This document shows, piece after piece, positions 1 through 9,294 of a DNA stretch of 64,000 nucleotides. Source of the stretch: Joostella atrarenae (GTDB lineage Bacteria > Bacteroidota > Bacteroidia > Flavobacteriales > Flavobacteriaceae); assembly GCF_021764745.1 (NCBI RefSeq), contig NZ_JAETXX010000002.1:372001-436000 (forward strand), written 5' to 3'. The stretch's first letter is position 1, and every line of letters starts with the position of its first letter. The notes beneath the pieces were generated by a model that did no database searches, was not told where the DNA came from, and was given only the letters and a program-made list of their open reading frames with translations. The position numbers and the translations under genes are program-made.

Positions 1-426
1 GCTATAAACCCAATCTTGTATAAGTTTTTTTTCATGCTCTGTAATTTTAGCTTCTTCATAAAGCCAATTATATGCTTTTTTAGGCATTCTTTCTGTCTGA
101 ACATCAAAATCTATAGCTACAATAGCGATTTCTCTTTCTAAGACTGTATAGTCTCCCCACTCTGAGAAATTTAACACCCGTTTTCCATTACGGATGTTAT
201 TATTAACATATAACGATACAGGAAAAATTTTATCTATAAAACTATAGTTTGTGTAATTAGAATGACAATCATAGCAAGAAGATTTAATAATTGCTGAAAC
301 TTCATCAGATGTCTCTTCAAAAATTAGAATATCAGAATCAGTAGCTTTTAGTTGTACGTTTTCTTCAGTACTAAAAAACTGTAACAGAATAAAAACTGAT
401 ATAAAAAAAACAATAAGTTTCTTCAT
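1..426 (-). CDS. Haem-binding domain protein, 3' end outside window
   Basis: The reading frame runs from an ATG at 426 down to base 1 without a stop, giving 142 residues of a longer protein. An N-terminal hydrophobic stretch (about residues 3-19) looks like a signal peptide or anchor. Residues 51-55 are a CxxCH haem-attachment motif (CYDCH) followed by SNYTNYS and a later LNFSEW block. This pattern is typical of the small periplasmic c-type Haem_bd family of Bacteroidota. It is probably exported and haem-binding; the redox partner is unknown. It lies close to two other CxxCH lipoproteins at 1455-3255, so the neighbourhood is rich in covalent haem proteins. Family call is fairly sure, role is not. 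Confidence 0.8.
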   Translation of the reverse strand, partial: MKKLIVFFISVFILLQFFSTEENVQLKATDSDILIFEETSDEVSAIIKSSCYDCHSNYTNYSFIDKIFPVSLYVNNNIRNGKRVLNFSEWGDYTVLEREIAIVAIDFDVQTERMPKKAYNWLYEEAKITEHEKKLIQDWVYS

Positions 427-491
427 AAAGAGCAAAGCGAAAGGTATCCCTATGGATTAAAAAGTAGAGACACTGTAATGCATAATAAATA

Positions 492-977
492 TTAAAATTC
501 GTAACCCAATTGAAGTCCCATTATAATTTTAAAATCTTCTCCTATTTGAGCTCCTAATACAGGTCCTGTATGCCAACCAGTATCACCAAAAAAGTAGTTA
601 TACTCCCCTTCTAAGCTTAGTGAAACTTTTGTATCTAAATGAGAGTTTGGCATGGAGAAACTTGGACCAGCATTTAGGGTTAAAAAAGGCCATGGTTTAT
701 GACTAACAACTGCTGTTAACTCATGTCCGATTCTGCCTTCTTCTTCAAAAACCATCGTATACGCACCCCCAAATGCCCATTTATGGGATATCCAATATGT
801 TATAAATAATTCGGAACCAAAATCTACATTACCACTTTCTGGTGTGTAGAAATAAACTCCCGTAAGTGCAGTTTCAAAACCAGGCTCTTTAGAATGTTCT
901 TCGCTATGATGTTCTTGGGAATATAAAAAACCTCCTGATAAAAGAAGGATTAAAAAAAAGATTGTACTATTCTTCAT
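492..977 (-). CDS. Small outer-membrane beta-barrel-like protein
   Basis: 161 residues with a clear signal peptide (residues 1-20, ending YSQ). Then comes a His/Glu-rich stretch (EHHSEEHSKE) followed by alternating aromatic and small residues, and the protein ends in LGYEF. A terminal Phe is the usual end of an outer-membrane barrel strand. The His-rich segment could bind metal, but this is only inference. It overlaps the upstream membrane gene by 11 bases and is probably cotranscribed with it. No specific function can be assigned. Confidence 0.65.
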   Translation of the reverse strand: MKNSTIFFLILLLSGGFLYSQEHHSEEHSKEPGFETALTGVYFYTPESGNVDFGSELFITYWISHKWAFGGAYTMVFEEEGRIGHELTAVVSHKPWPFLTLNAGPSFSMPNSHLDTKVSLSLEGEYNYFFGDTGWHTGPVLGAQIGEDFKIIMGLQLGYEF

Positions 978-1284
978 TCTTATAATTTTTGAAACGGGAG
1001 ACTCCGAGTCTGGCTAATGTTTTCTTTTGCATATTCCAAAAAAATTCATGCTGACCAAATAAAGTTCCTATTACTATTAGTAGTATTTGATACACAATAA
1101 ACATAAGAAGGATTCTAATCGGCCAAAATAAAAATCCGCTAACTAGTTCTTTATTTAAGCCTATAAAATTCATTATAGGTTTTACTAAGGCTACAGCTAA
1201 AGAGCCATTTACAGCAAAAACTGTAAAAATAATTCCTAACTGAAAATTACTTTCGATATTCCATTTTTCCTTAAGTCTTTTCAA
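967..1284 (-). CDS. Small inner-membrane protein (DUF6787-like)
   Basis: 105 residues with two long hydrophobic segments (about residues 16-38 and 50-75), then a basic tail with WNMQKKTLARLGV. It resembles the small flavobacterial membrane family annotated DUF6787; I recall this from the FGQHEFFW-type motif, not from a search. It is the first gene of a likely two-gene unit, since its 3' end overlaps the beta-barrel gene at 492-977. Function unknown. Confidence 0.6.
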   Translation of the reverse strand: MKRLKEKWNIESNFQLGIIFTVFAVNGSLAVALVKPIMNFIGLNKELVSGFLFWPIRILLMFIVYQILLIVIGTLFGQHEFFWNMQKKTLARLGVSRFKNYKNEE

Positions 1285-1454
1285 AATGTGCTTTTTAAAT
1301 TAGTGTTTAAAAAATAACCCCAAATCCTAAATTTCATACGCTACTTCTCTGAAGAATATTCTATTTTAGGACTCAGGGATAAGTATTATATATTTCTGAT
1401 AGATATAATATATAAGTTTCTACCTGAATTATTTTACATAAACTTTATAAAAGC

Positions 1455-2096
1455 TTATTCTGCTTGTCTTTTTGCTGAATTTTCAGGAGATACTCCTTCT
1501 CCAACACCTTTAGCAGCTCTTAGTACAGGATAGTATTGTGTAAATACAAAATCATCTTGTGCACTAGCATCATGACATGCAACACATGAAGCTACAGGTA
1601 ATTTAGGAGCGGTTTCTTTTAAGATTCCATCCTTTGGACTTGTAAAACTAAAGATTGCCCAGTTTCCTGGCTCATCTGGAAAATGTTCTTTACTTTTTAT
1701 AGAAGCTTCTAAACCTATATATTCTCCCATAAAATACCCTTTACCACTTACCGCTACAGTTGATCCAACACTAACTAGTTCTTTAACTAAAATAGTACCT
1801 TCTCTAAACTTCCCTGTCTTCTTGTAATGTTTAAAACTTACAGGATCGATATATACATTATGCATTTCTGGAAACGGAGCTTTACCTCCATTTAAATCAT
1901 TTGGAGTAACAGGTGTTCCTACAAAGACCCAACTTCTATAATTTTGAGGACGTTCTAAGTCTCCCTTATCATTCATCGTGAAGTATGCTATTTCTTTATA
2001 ATCCTCTGTTACAGCGGTATTACTAGCCTTCCCTTCTTTACACGATTGAAATAATACAACAGCTAATAAAGCTATTCCTACGGTTCTTAAATTCAT
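1455..2096 (-). CDS. Cytochrome P460-like lipoprotein, single domain
   Basis: 213 residues. The lipobox LFQSC puts the lipidated Cys at residue 19, so the mature protein is membrane-anchored outside the cytoplasm. Residues 30-195 match a P460-type fold with FPEMHNVYIDP and a CxxCH haem motif at residues 171-175 (CVACH). Almost every residue from 30 to 205 has a counterpart in the N-terminal half of the neighbouring protein at 2131-3255, so the pair is a tandem duplication. This copy lacks the second haem domain. It ends shortly after the first domain, so it is either a finished single-domain paralogue or a truncated duplicate. Only 34 bases separate it from the larger gene. Confidence 0.75.
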   Translation of the reverse strand: MNLRTVGIALLAVVLFQSCKEGKASNTAVTEDYKEIAYFTMNDKGDLERPQNYRSWVFVGTPVTPNDLNGGKAPFPEMHNVYIDPVSFKHYKKTGKFREGTILVKELVSVGSTVAVSGKGYFMGEYIGLEASIKSKEHFPDEPGNWAIFSFTSPKDGILKETAPKLPVASCVACHDASAQDDFVFTQYYPVLRAAKGVGEGVSPENSAKRQAE

Positions 2097-2130
2097 AATG
2101 TTAATTTTTATTGTTAGTTAGATTCAAAAA

Positions 2131-3255
2131 TTATTCGTCAAATGGATATGGAGTTCTTACCATATCTCTACCTACACTATGGCAGCTAAAACATCCTACA
2201 ACACCATTACCAACGGCAGCAGTTTGTGTTGGATCCTCCGTAGAAGTAACTTCATACCAGAACCATCCTTTACCACCATCAGTCTTTTCACTTGTTTTAA
2301 CCATTACAGCCCAACCGCTAAGAACTTCATCTTTATCATACATTTCTTTAACAAGCGTTGCTCCTAAAGGATGTTCCTCATTGTCTGCATCTAAAGATTT
2401 TGCCAAAATATCATTCATAAATACTCTAACTGGTAAGCCTAGTTTTTGATGAGGCCCTAAAGAGGGATGTAAGTTCTTCTCTTGCGTACTAAAGCTTTTA
2501 TATTTTCCTTCCTTTAAAAATTTGAAAAGTTCATCTTTATCTAATGGAATATCAAGAGACTTATTATCTGGTGTTTCTGCTGTTGGCTCCCAAATATCTG
2601 CCATTCCAGACATTTCCATTCCTTCTTCAGAAAAACGTCTTGCTGCATTCTCAGGAATTATATCTTCACCAACCCCTTTAGCAGCTCTCAATACAGGATA
2701 ATATTGTGTAAATACAAAATCATCTTCTGCACTAGCATCATGACATGCTACACAAGAAGCTACAGGAAATTTTGGAGATGTATCTTTTAAGATTCCATCT
2801 TTAGGACTTGTAAAACTAAAAATAGCCCAGTTTCCAGGTTCGTCAGGGAAATGTTCTTTACTTTTTACAGAAGCTTCTAATCCAATAAACTCCCCCATAA
2901 AATAACCTTTACCACTAACAGCAGCAGTAGATCCTACACTTACTAATTCTTTCATTAAAATTGTACCTTCTCTAAACTTTCCTGTTTTTTTATAATGTTC
3001 AAAACTAACAGGATCAATATACACATTGTGCATTTCCGGAAAAGGTGCTTTTCCACCGTTTAATTCATTTGGAGTTACTGGTGTTCCAACAAAAATCCAA
3101 GTACGGTAATCTTTTGGGCGTTCTAATTCTCCCTTTTCATTTATTGTAAAGTATTTAATCTCCTTATACTCTTCTTTAGCTTCTTCTTTACAAGAAAATA
3201 ATAATGAAGTAACGGAAATACATACAATTACTAATTTTAGAAAATTACATTTCAT
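2131..3255 (-). CDS. Two-domain cytochrome P460-like lipoprotein
   Basis: 374 residues with a lipobox (LLFSC, Cys22). Domain one (about 27-200) carries the CxxCH motif CVACH at 168-172. Domain two (about 225-374) carries a second motif, CFSCH, at 355-359 near the C-terminus. P460 cytochromes bind haem c and are known from hydroxylamine and NO oxidation, but many family members of this type have unknown substrates. The protein is expected to be a surface or periplasmic di-haem lipoprotein. It is the likely parent of the shorter copy downstream at 1455-2096. The haem motifs are seen; the reaction is not established. Confidence 0.75.
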   Translation of the reverse strand: MKCNFLKLVIVCISVTSLLFSCKEEAKEEYKEIKYFTINEKGELERPKDYRTWIFVGTPVTPNELNGGKAPFPEMHNVYIDPVSFEHYKKTGKFREGTILMKELVSVGSTAAVSGKGYFMGEFIGLEASVKSKEHFPDEPGNWAIFSFTSPKDGILKDTSPKFPVASCVACHDASAEDDFVFTQYYPVLRAAKGVGEDIIPENAARRFSEEGMEMSGMADIWEPTAETPDNKSLDIPLDKDELFKFLKEGKYKSFSTQEKNLHPSLGPHQKLGLPVRVFMNDILAKSLDADNEEHPLGATLVKEMYDKDEVLSGWAVMVKTSEKTDGGKGWFWYEVTSTEDPTQTAAVGNGVVGCFSCHSVGRDMVRTPYPFDE

Positions 3256-3885
3256 AAGTGTTTACTTTTTTTAATTAATATTTAGTTTACAAAAAGTATT
3301 TAAATGTAGAGTTAATATTCTACAAGGAGTTAGTAATTATAAATTATTTTTTAAAAAACATTATTTAAAATCGAAAAAATGTCTGTTTTGCTTAAAAAAA
3401 ATAAACAAGGAAGGTTCTGAGTGCCCACTAATACGGTATAGTTAAGAAACATTAACTCTTAATTCAGAATGGTTATAATTTAGAATATTATTTATAATAT
3501 AACTGAAATAATCACCAATTTGGACATGTAATAGTGTAAATAGTCAAGATGATTTACCTAATAGTAGATGAATAAATGCGAGTTAGTAGGAATTATTGGA
3601 CTAAAATTGAAGAAATAAAATTAAGAGTAATGTAAACACGGTATATTTTGTAATTGTGTAAATCAATATAAATAAGTCGTTTTATAAACTAAAGTAACTT
3701 GTTTTATGGGAGTAAATAGTATGTAATATGCTTTTATTCATTTAAATTGCTAGAGAAATATTATTAAGTAGATAATTAGTAATGTTAAACTAAGCATCAA
3801 TTAGATTGTAGAAAATAACCTAAAATTAACAGTGTAATTAATACATATTCAATCATCTTAAGAACAAAAAAACTACACACCTCTT
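3256..3885. other. Gene-free interval of about 630 bases
   Basis: AT-rich sequence with many stops in all frames. I see no repeat, hairpin with T-tract, or RNA gene in it. It lies upstream of the di-haem lipoprotein gene and downstream of the Hpt-like gene, both on the minus strand, so the promoter of the lipoprotein operon should lie near 3260-3320. Confidence 0.5.
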
Positions 3886-4269
3886 TTACAAGTTATCAAT
3901 TTGAGAGTTAATTTCTTTTAACACATAAGCATACTCCATCTTAAAATCAATAAAGAGATTCTTGATGTTAGTGAAATTATCCATATACTGGCATTCTTTC
4001 TGAATCATCGTTATATAATCTAATAAGACATATGCTTGGATCATTTCTAAGCCATTTATTATCTTATGTGCAGCTCTAAAAATAGAATATCTGTCTTTTG
4101 CTTTGAGTGATATTGTAGTAGAATCGCAAAACTCTTCTATGTTATTATTTAACAAAATCACTATCTCATTCATATATTCCTTATCTCCTAAACTATCTGA
4201 AACAAGCTTGGAAATATTTGCTCTAACAAGTGCTTTCTCTTTCTTCACTAAAAAATAATTAAGTATCAT
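3886..4269 (-). CDS. Hpt-like histidine phosphotransfer protein (probable)
   Basis: 127 residues, all alpha-helical in character. The segment IFRAAHKIINGLEMIQA (about residues 65-80) resembles the phosphorylatable helix of Hpt domains, with the candidate His in AAHKI. The remainder fits a four-helix bundle of the usual Hpt length of about 100-120 residues. There is no kinase or receiver gene beside it, so it would be an orphan phosphotransfer protein. This assignment rests on pattern only. Confidence 0.5.
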   Translation of the reverse strand: MILNYFLVKKEKALVRANISKLVSDSLGDKEYMNEIVILLNNNIEEFCDSTTISLKAKDRYSIFRAAHKIINGLEMIQAYVLLDYITMIQKECQYMDNFTNIKNLFIDFKMEYAYVLKEINSQIDNL

Positions 4270-4500
4270 TAATCACCTTACATAACTTCACATATATGAA
4301 TCGAACTAAAGGTTTCATAGCAACGTTTTTTTCGTATTAAGTGTATATGTACATTTAATAACAACAAACATATCTACTAAACCCATTAAATAAAATATTT
4401 TGTTGTGAATGGTATAAAATTGTATATAAAAACAACTCACAAAGAAGGCTTTTCCTTGACTTAAGCTTATCTTTTACTACAATATTAAATAAGAAAAAAC

Positions 4501-5655
4501 TTACTTTAAATTTTTAAGAATGAAATCTATTGAGCTGTTTTGATTTTGATTATCAGCATAGGAGTCGGTAATATGAATGGATTTTGAAGCCAATCCTAAA
4601 TCTTGAAGCTTTTGGATAGATTGTACTTTATCAAGAGAAACTTTTCCTGTTAATAAAGGAGAAAGACTATTTCCTGAATTATAATATTCATATATTTTTT
4701 TCAATCCAGTTAAATACAAATAGTCTTTTGTGAATCCGCCACCACGATGAATTCTCAATGTAATAATAAAAGCTTTATCTCGATCTAATTTATATTGATT
4801 GTGGAGCAAATCGAATGTATCTGCAAAAGAATAACCTTTTATCAAACTATCGGCAGCAATTACCCTATACGCAAGTATTTTAAGCCTGCTAAGTGTTAAA
4901 GCGCCGCTCATATATTCACTAAAGACAGCTAACCCTTCTTGTGTTTCTACATTTTTAGGGAAGCCATTAGAAAAAATCTTTAGCGGCTGTCCAAGTCCGT
5001 TAAAAGTAGTAACCATATGGACACCAATTTCATGATTGGCAAGCGTTAATAACTGATTGTCATTAAACTTAGCATTCTTTTTAATAAACAGCGTTTGCTT
5101 ACTATTAGAAACCATAGCATCGGCCGCAATACTTGTAGATAATTTTATGTTTAAAGGGAAATCATAACGTTGAACGAAATCCTCAAAATATGCTTTCGCA
5201 TCTAAAGAATTATATTTCTTTTCTTCATACTCCGACTCGTCTTTTATATGAAGTATAAACTTAGCATTAGCAACGTCTTTCTCTTTTGGAGTTCCGTAAA
5301 GTCTTAAACTGTTGTAAAAGAACTTTTTCTTCTCTCCTATTGCTTCGGCACATTGTACCATATTTGCATAATAATATACAATACTTTGATACAATGCACG
5401 GATATCATCATCTTCAATTTTCTCTAATTGATTAGAAAAAAGAGAACGCTGTAGCTTAAAAGCACTAAAATTTTGTTTAGCATATTTAAAAACGGGATCT
5501 TCAGTATATTTAGAAGAATAAAAGCGTTGCTTTTCCTTTTCAGTATTTAAAGGATTAAGGTAGCTAAGTAATTCTATTCGCTTTATTAAACGATCTAAAT
5601 TTTTATCTATCGAAAATAAAGTAGCGTGCTCCTTTAAGATATCTTCTGAAATCAT
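4501..5655 (-). CDS. QEGLA-motif metallopeptidase-like protein (DUF1704)
   Basis: 384 residues. The zinc-binding motif HEIGVH lies at residues 208-213 (NHEIGVHMVT), and the family signature QEGLA follows at 239-243. These mark the DUF1704 / TIGR02421 group, annotated as 'flavohemoglobin expression-modulating QEGLA motif protein' and related to the eukaryotic MATCAP tyrosine carboxypeptidases. Both metal-binding motifs are intact, so it should be an active zinc peptidase; the bacterial substrate is unknown. The start codon overlaps the stop of the upstream symporter gene by four bases, so the two are translationally coupled. Confidence 0.85.
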   Translation of the reverse strand: MISEDILKEHATLFSIDKNLDRLIKRIELLSYLNPLNTEKEKQRFYSSKYTEDPVFKYAKQNFSAFKLQRSLFSNQLEKIEDDDIRALYQSIVYYYANMVQCAEAIGEKKKFFYNSLRLYGTPKEKDVANAKFILHIKDESEYEEKKYNSLDAKAYFEDFVQRYDFPLNIKLSTSIAADAMVSNSKQTLFIKKNAKFNDNQLLTLANHEIGVHMVTTFNGLGQPLKIFSNGFPKNVETQEGLAVFSEYMSGALTLSRLKILAYRVIAADSLIKGYSFADTFDLLHNQYKLDRDKAFIITLRIHRGGGFTKDYLYLTGLKKIYEYYNSGNSLSPLLTGKVSLDKVQSIQKLQDLGLASKSIHITDSYADNQNQNSSIDFILKNLK

Positions 5656-7094
5656 ATAGTAGTTTCCTCTATTTTATCTGGTTTATCTCCAGGATAATTA
5701 AGCATTCCTTCGCTCTTAGCTATTAAAGAACAAACCGTAGCATCTCCAGTAACATTCACAACAGTTCTCATCATATCTAAAATTCTATCCACAGGAAGGA
5801 TAATTCCAATCCAAGCAGGATTCAATCCAACAGACTGTAAAACAATAATAAGCATTACTAAACCTGCGCTAGGAACCGCAGCAGAACCAATAGATGCCAA
5901 TGTTGCAGTTAAGACAATAGTTAATTGCTGACCAATGGTTAGGTCGATCATGTGTAATTGTGCTAAGAATACAACGGCAACAGCCTGATAAAGACACGTT
6001 CCATCCATATTTACAGTAGCCCCAATTGGAAGCACAAAACTTGTAATTTTCTTATCTACACCCAAATTATCTTCCACACACTCCATTGTTACAGGAAGTG
6101 TAGCTGCACTACTAGATGTAGAGAAAGCTAATGTTTGCGCTGGACTTACCGCTTTAAAGAATCCGAAGTAAGAAATAACTCTAATAAATATTTTAAATAT
6201 TCCAGGATATACAACAAATATCATTAACGATAATCCTAAGGCTACAGTTAATGAATACCAACTTAGCCCTTTAAAAATTTCTACTACTTTCCCAATATCA
6301 TCACCAGCCATTTTACTAACAACACCTGCTAGCAATGCAAAGACGAAAAATGGTGCAGCCTTCATTATTAGAGCTACCATCTTCAGGAAAACTTCCATGA
6401 CTCCATCCATAAAAGCCTCTACAGGCTTAGATTTCTCATCAGGAATAAATAATAAGCTTACTCCAAAGAAAAGAGCAAAAAATATCACTTGAAGCATTAA
6501 TCCATTATCACCCAAAGAAGTAAAAATATTACTAGGAACAATATCTACTAATGGTTGTAACGGTCCAGCCTCTTTCGCTTGATTTGCAGTATTTAATTTA
6601 TCTTTTACGGTTGCATCCTTTAATTCAGATCTAGACATATCTGAAATACGCTCTGCTCGGTCTAAAAATTTTGGATCATGAAGGTAATTAACCCCATCTT
6701 TAATTTCTAAATTCTGTGATGCAGCCCAGAGTTCGTAGCTTATTCTATTATCAATACGACTCTGTTCATCAATAAGCTTTCCAGGTTTGATAACGTTTAC
6801 TAATACCAATCCTAATGAAACTGCCAATACGGTGGTTAGAAGATATGCTAAAAGCGTCTTACCTCCCATTCTTCCTAAGCTTGAAGGGTCTCCAATATTA
6901 GAAACTCCATTTATAATAGAAAATAACACTAACGGAACGGCTATCAACTTTAATAAGTTTATAAATATAGTTCCAAACGGCGCTATCCAGTCGATTGTGA
7001 ACTGGCTCCATCCTAATTTACTAGATAGAACTGCCCATATAATTCCAAGAACTAAACCTATAATAATTTGCCAATGTAATGCTAATTTCTTCAA
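5652..7094 (-). CDS. Dicarboxylate/amino acid:cation symporter
   Basis: 480 residues of the SDF (DAACS, GltP/DctA-like) family. The serine-rich re-entrant loop FSTSSSAATLPVTMECVE and the following GATVNMDGTCLYQAVAVVFLAQ are the substrate-binding signatures (about residues 325-370). An insertion of roughly 80 polar residues follows the third hydrophobic segment (about 110-190), as in many Bacteroidota members. It imports glutamate, aspartate or C4-dicarboxylates with Na+ or H+ at the inner membrane. It is the first gene of a unit with the QEGLA peptidase, overlapping by four bases. Exact substrate cannot be read from the sequence. Confidence 0.93.
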   Translation of the reverse strand: MKKLALHWQIIIGLVLGIIWAVLSSKLGWSQFTIDWIAPFGTIFINLLKLIAVPLVLFSIINGVSNIGDPSSLGRMGGKTLLAYLLTTVLAVSLGLVLVNVIKPGKLIDEQSRIDNRISYELWAASQNLEIKDGVNYLHDPKFLDRAERISDMSRSELKDATVKDKLNTANQAKEAGPLQPLVDIVPSNIFTSLGDNGLMLQVIFFALFFGVSLLFIPDEKSKPVEAFMDGVMEVFLKMVALIMKAAPFFVFALLAGVVSKMAGDDIGKVVEIFKGLSWYSLTVALGLSLMIFVVYPGIFKIFIRVISYFGFFKAVSPAQTLAFSTSSSAATLPVTMECVEDNLGVDKKITSFVLPIGATVNMDGTCLYQAVAVVFLAQLHMIDLTIGQQLTIVLTATLASIGSAAVPSAGLVMLIIVLQSVGLNPAWIGIILPVDRILDMMRTVVNVTGDATVCSLIAKSEGMLNYPGDKPDKIEETTI

Positions 7095-7170
7095 ATGAAT
7101 TGTTTTAATAAGTTATTAGTAATCGCTTGATAATTTATAATCTTGAGGATAAATATAATTAAACTTAAGA

Positions 7171-8241
7171 TTATTTTTTATGCTGATGACTGTTATTAAT
7201 CAATGTATAATCTGCTAAAACTAAAGCTGCCATAGCTTCAACAATAGGAACAGCGCGTGGAACAACACATGGGTCATGACGACCTTTTCCCTGCATTTCT
7301 ACTTCTTTCCCTTGGTTATCTATAGTTTTTTGCGTCTGCATAATAGTTGCAACGGGCTTAAAGGCTACTTTAAAATAAATATCCATTCCGTTACTAATTC
7401 CACCTTGAATTCCTCCAGAATAGTTGGTTTTAGTAGTTCCGTCTACATTGTATAAATCATTATGCTCACTTCCTTTCATTTCTGCACCTGAAAAACCACT
7501 TCCATATTCAAAACCTTTTACAGCATTTATAGAAAGCATTGCTTTTCCTAATTCTGCGTGAAGCTTGTCAAAAACAGGTTCTCCAAGTCCAATAGGTACA
7601 TTCTGAATCACACAAGAAACAACACCTCCAACAGTATCTCCTTCCTTTCTGATCTGCTTGATATAACCCTCCATTTCTGAAGCCATAGCTGTATCTGGAC
7701 AACGAACAATATTTCTTTCTGCATTTTCTAAGTCCAACTCAGAATAATGCTTCTCTAAATGGATATTCCCTACTGAAGAAACATAAGCGGTAACTTTTAT
7801 CCCTTCAAGCATTTGCTTTGCAATAGCTCCAGCTACTACTCTACTTGCTGTTTCTCTTGCAGAACTTCTTCCACCACCACGATAATCTCTAAAACCATAC
7901 TTTTTTTCGTATACATAATCTGCATGCGAAGGTCTGTAATTATCTTTTATATGCGAATAGTCGTGAGATTTCTGATTGGTGTTTTCAATAATAAAACCAA
8001 TTGGTGTTCCTGTAGTTTTACCCTCAAAAATACCTGAGAGAAAACGAACTTCGTCTGGTTCTTTTCGTTGGGTAACAATAGCAGATTGACCCGGTTTACG
8101 TCTATCTAAGTCTAATTGAACTTTACTTAAATCTAGTGAGATGCCTGCTGGGCATCCATCAATAACTCCGCCTAAAGCCTCACCGTGAGACTCGCCAAAA
8201 GTGGTTAACTTAAAGAGGTTTCCAAAGGAATTTCCTGCCAT
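7171..8241 (-). CDS. aroC: Chorismate synthase
   Basis: 356 residues from the start [20 protein letters not shown]; an in-frame ATG 45 bases upstream would add 15 residues that are not part of the family. The enzyme converts 5-enolpyruvylshikimate 3-phosphate to chorismate with reduced FMN, the last step of the shikimate pathway. Characteristic blocks are [18 protein letters not shown] near the N-terminus, the FMN-binding [19 protein letters not shown] segment (about 117-135) and the C-terminal [17 protein letters not shown]. Length is normal. A TACATTTG -7 element lies 17-24 bases upstream of the chosen start. Confidence 0.97.
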   Translation of the reverse strand: MAGNSFGNLFKLTTFGESHGEALGGVIDGCPAGISLDLSKVQLDLDRRKPGQSAIVTQRKEPDEVRFLSGIFEGKTTGTPIGFIIENTNQKSHDYSHIKDNYRPSHADYVYEKKYGFRDYRGGGRSSARETASRVVAGAIAKQMLEGIKVTAYVSSVGNIHLEKHYSELDLENAERNIVRCPDTAMASEMEGYIKQIRKEGDTVGGVVSCVIQNVPIGLGEPVFDKLHAELGKAMLSINAVKGFEYGSGFSGAEMKGSEHNDLYNVDGTTKTNYSGGIQGGISNGMDIYFKVAFKPVATIMQTQKTIDNQGKEVEMQGKGRHDPCVVPRAVPIVEAMAALVLADYTLINNSHQHKK

Positions 8242-8257
8242 AAAATTTTGATTTTGA

Positions 8258-8265
8258 CAAATGTA
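8258..8265 (-). promoter_or_regulatory. Probable -7 promoter element of aroC
   Basis: TACATTTG on the minus strand fits the Bacteroidota TAnnTTTG -7 consensus. It sits 17 bases before the MAGNSFG start, giving a very short leader and supporting that start over the upstream ATG, which would lie upstream of the element. Confidence 0.5.
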
Positions 8266-8426
8266 AATCTTATAAAAGAAATACAAAAATTAAATATGCG
8301 TAATAATAAATTAATATTTAGGATAAATACTATTAGTTTCTTAACATTCTTATCATATATATTTAATTATCAAATAATACGGTAACAGAATATCTTCCTT
8401 TACTTCGTAGTATCAAATAGTTAAGG

Positions 8427-9257
8427 TTGAGAAAAAGAAAATTAGACGTTGTTGTCATTTCAGATGTACATTTAGGAACCTTCGGATGTCATGCAGGAGA
8501 ATTACTCTCTTATTTAAATAGCATCGCTCCTAAAAAGTTAATCCTAAATGGAGATATTATTGATATTTGGCAGTTCCGAAAGCGATATTTTCCTAAAAAC
8601 CACCTACAGGTAATCAAAAAGATTATCGACCTTTCCACTAAAGGAACTGAAGTTTATTATATTACTGGAAACCATGATGAAATGCTAAGGAAATTTAGTG
8701 ATGTTTCTATGGGAAACATCCATATCCTAGATAAATTGATTATGGATTTAGACGGTAAAAAAGCTTGGATATTTCATGGTGATGTATTTGACGCTTCTAT
8801 CCAACACACAAAATGGATTGCAAAGCTCGGCGGTTGGGGTTATGATTTTTTAATCTTGTTTAATAGGCTCATTAATTGGTTTTTAATCAAAATGGGGAGA
8901 GAAAAGTATTCTCTTTCCAAAAAAATTAAAAATAGTGTAAAGAAAGCCGTTAAGTATGTAGGCGATTTTGAAAAAGTTGCAGCAGATTTGGCCATAGAAA
9001 ATGGTTATAAGTATGTTGTTTGTGGACATATCCATCAGCCCCAAATGCTTAGAAAGGTCAATAAAAATGGCACTTGCCTATATTTAAACTCTGGAGATTG
9101 GATTGAAAACCTCACTGCGTTAGAATATCATGATAAACGCTGGGATTTATACCATTTTAATGAAGATAAGCTAAGTCCCTTTTACTCTGATGAAGATATA
9201 AAAACCATGAATTATAAGGAGTTATTGGCAGCAATTACAATTACAGGTAAAAAGTAA
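8427..9257 (+). CDS. UDP-2,3-diacylglucosamine diphosphatase (LpxH-type metallophosphoesterase)
   Basis: 276 residues from a TTG start. The five metallophosphoesterase motifs are present in order: DVHLG (13-17), GDIID (42-46), GNHDE (81-85), HGD (113-115) and CGHIH (199-203). The LpxH family removes UMP from UDP-2,3-diacylglucosamine to give lipid X in lipid A synthesis, on the inner face of the cytoplasmic membrane. The amphipathic stretch FLILFNRLINWFLIKMG (about 139-155) would serve as the membrane-binding cap. Bacteroidota carry this divergent form under the same family annotation. There is no upstream ATG in frame, so the TTG start is the best available. Confidence 0.85.
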   Translation: MRKRKLDVVVISDVHLGTFGCHAGELLSYLNSIAPKKLILNGDIIDIWQFRKRYFPKNHLQVIKKIIDLSTKGTEVYYITGNHDEMLRKFSDVSMGNIHILDKLIMDLDGKKAWIFHGDVFDASIQHTKWIAKLGGWGYDFLILFNRLINWFLIKMGREKYSLSKKIKNSVKKAVKYVGDFEKVAADLAIENGYKYVVCGHIHQPQMLRKVNKNGTCLYLNSGDWIENLTALEYHDKRWDLYHFNEDKLSPFYSDEDIKTMNYKELLAAITITGKK

Positions 9258-9294
9258 GTTATATTTTTTTTACATTTGAAAAATTTCAAACTGA

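Noticed and set aside
2111-2449. Plus-strand protein at the 3' end of the P460 gene
   Set aside because: It lies wholly antisense to the two-domain P460 gene, has no domain features, and its codon pattern follows the minus-strand gene.
7130-7180. Terminator for aroC
   Set aside because: ATAATCTT...AAGATTAT can pair, but its T-run is on the plus strand, where no gene ends, and it overlaps the aroC 3' end.
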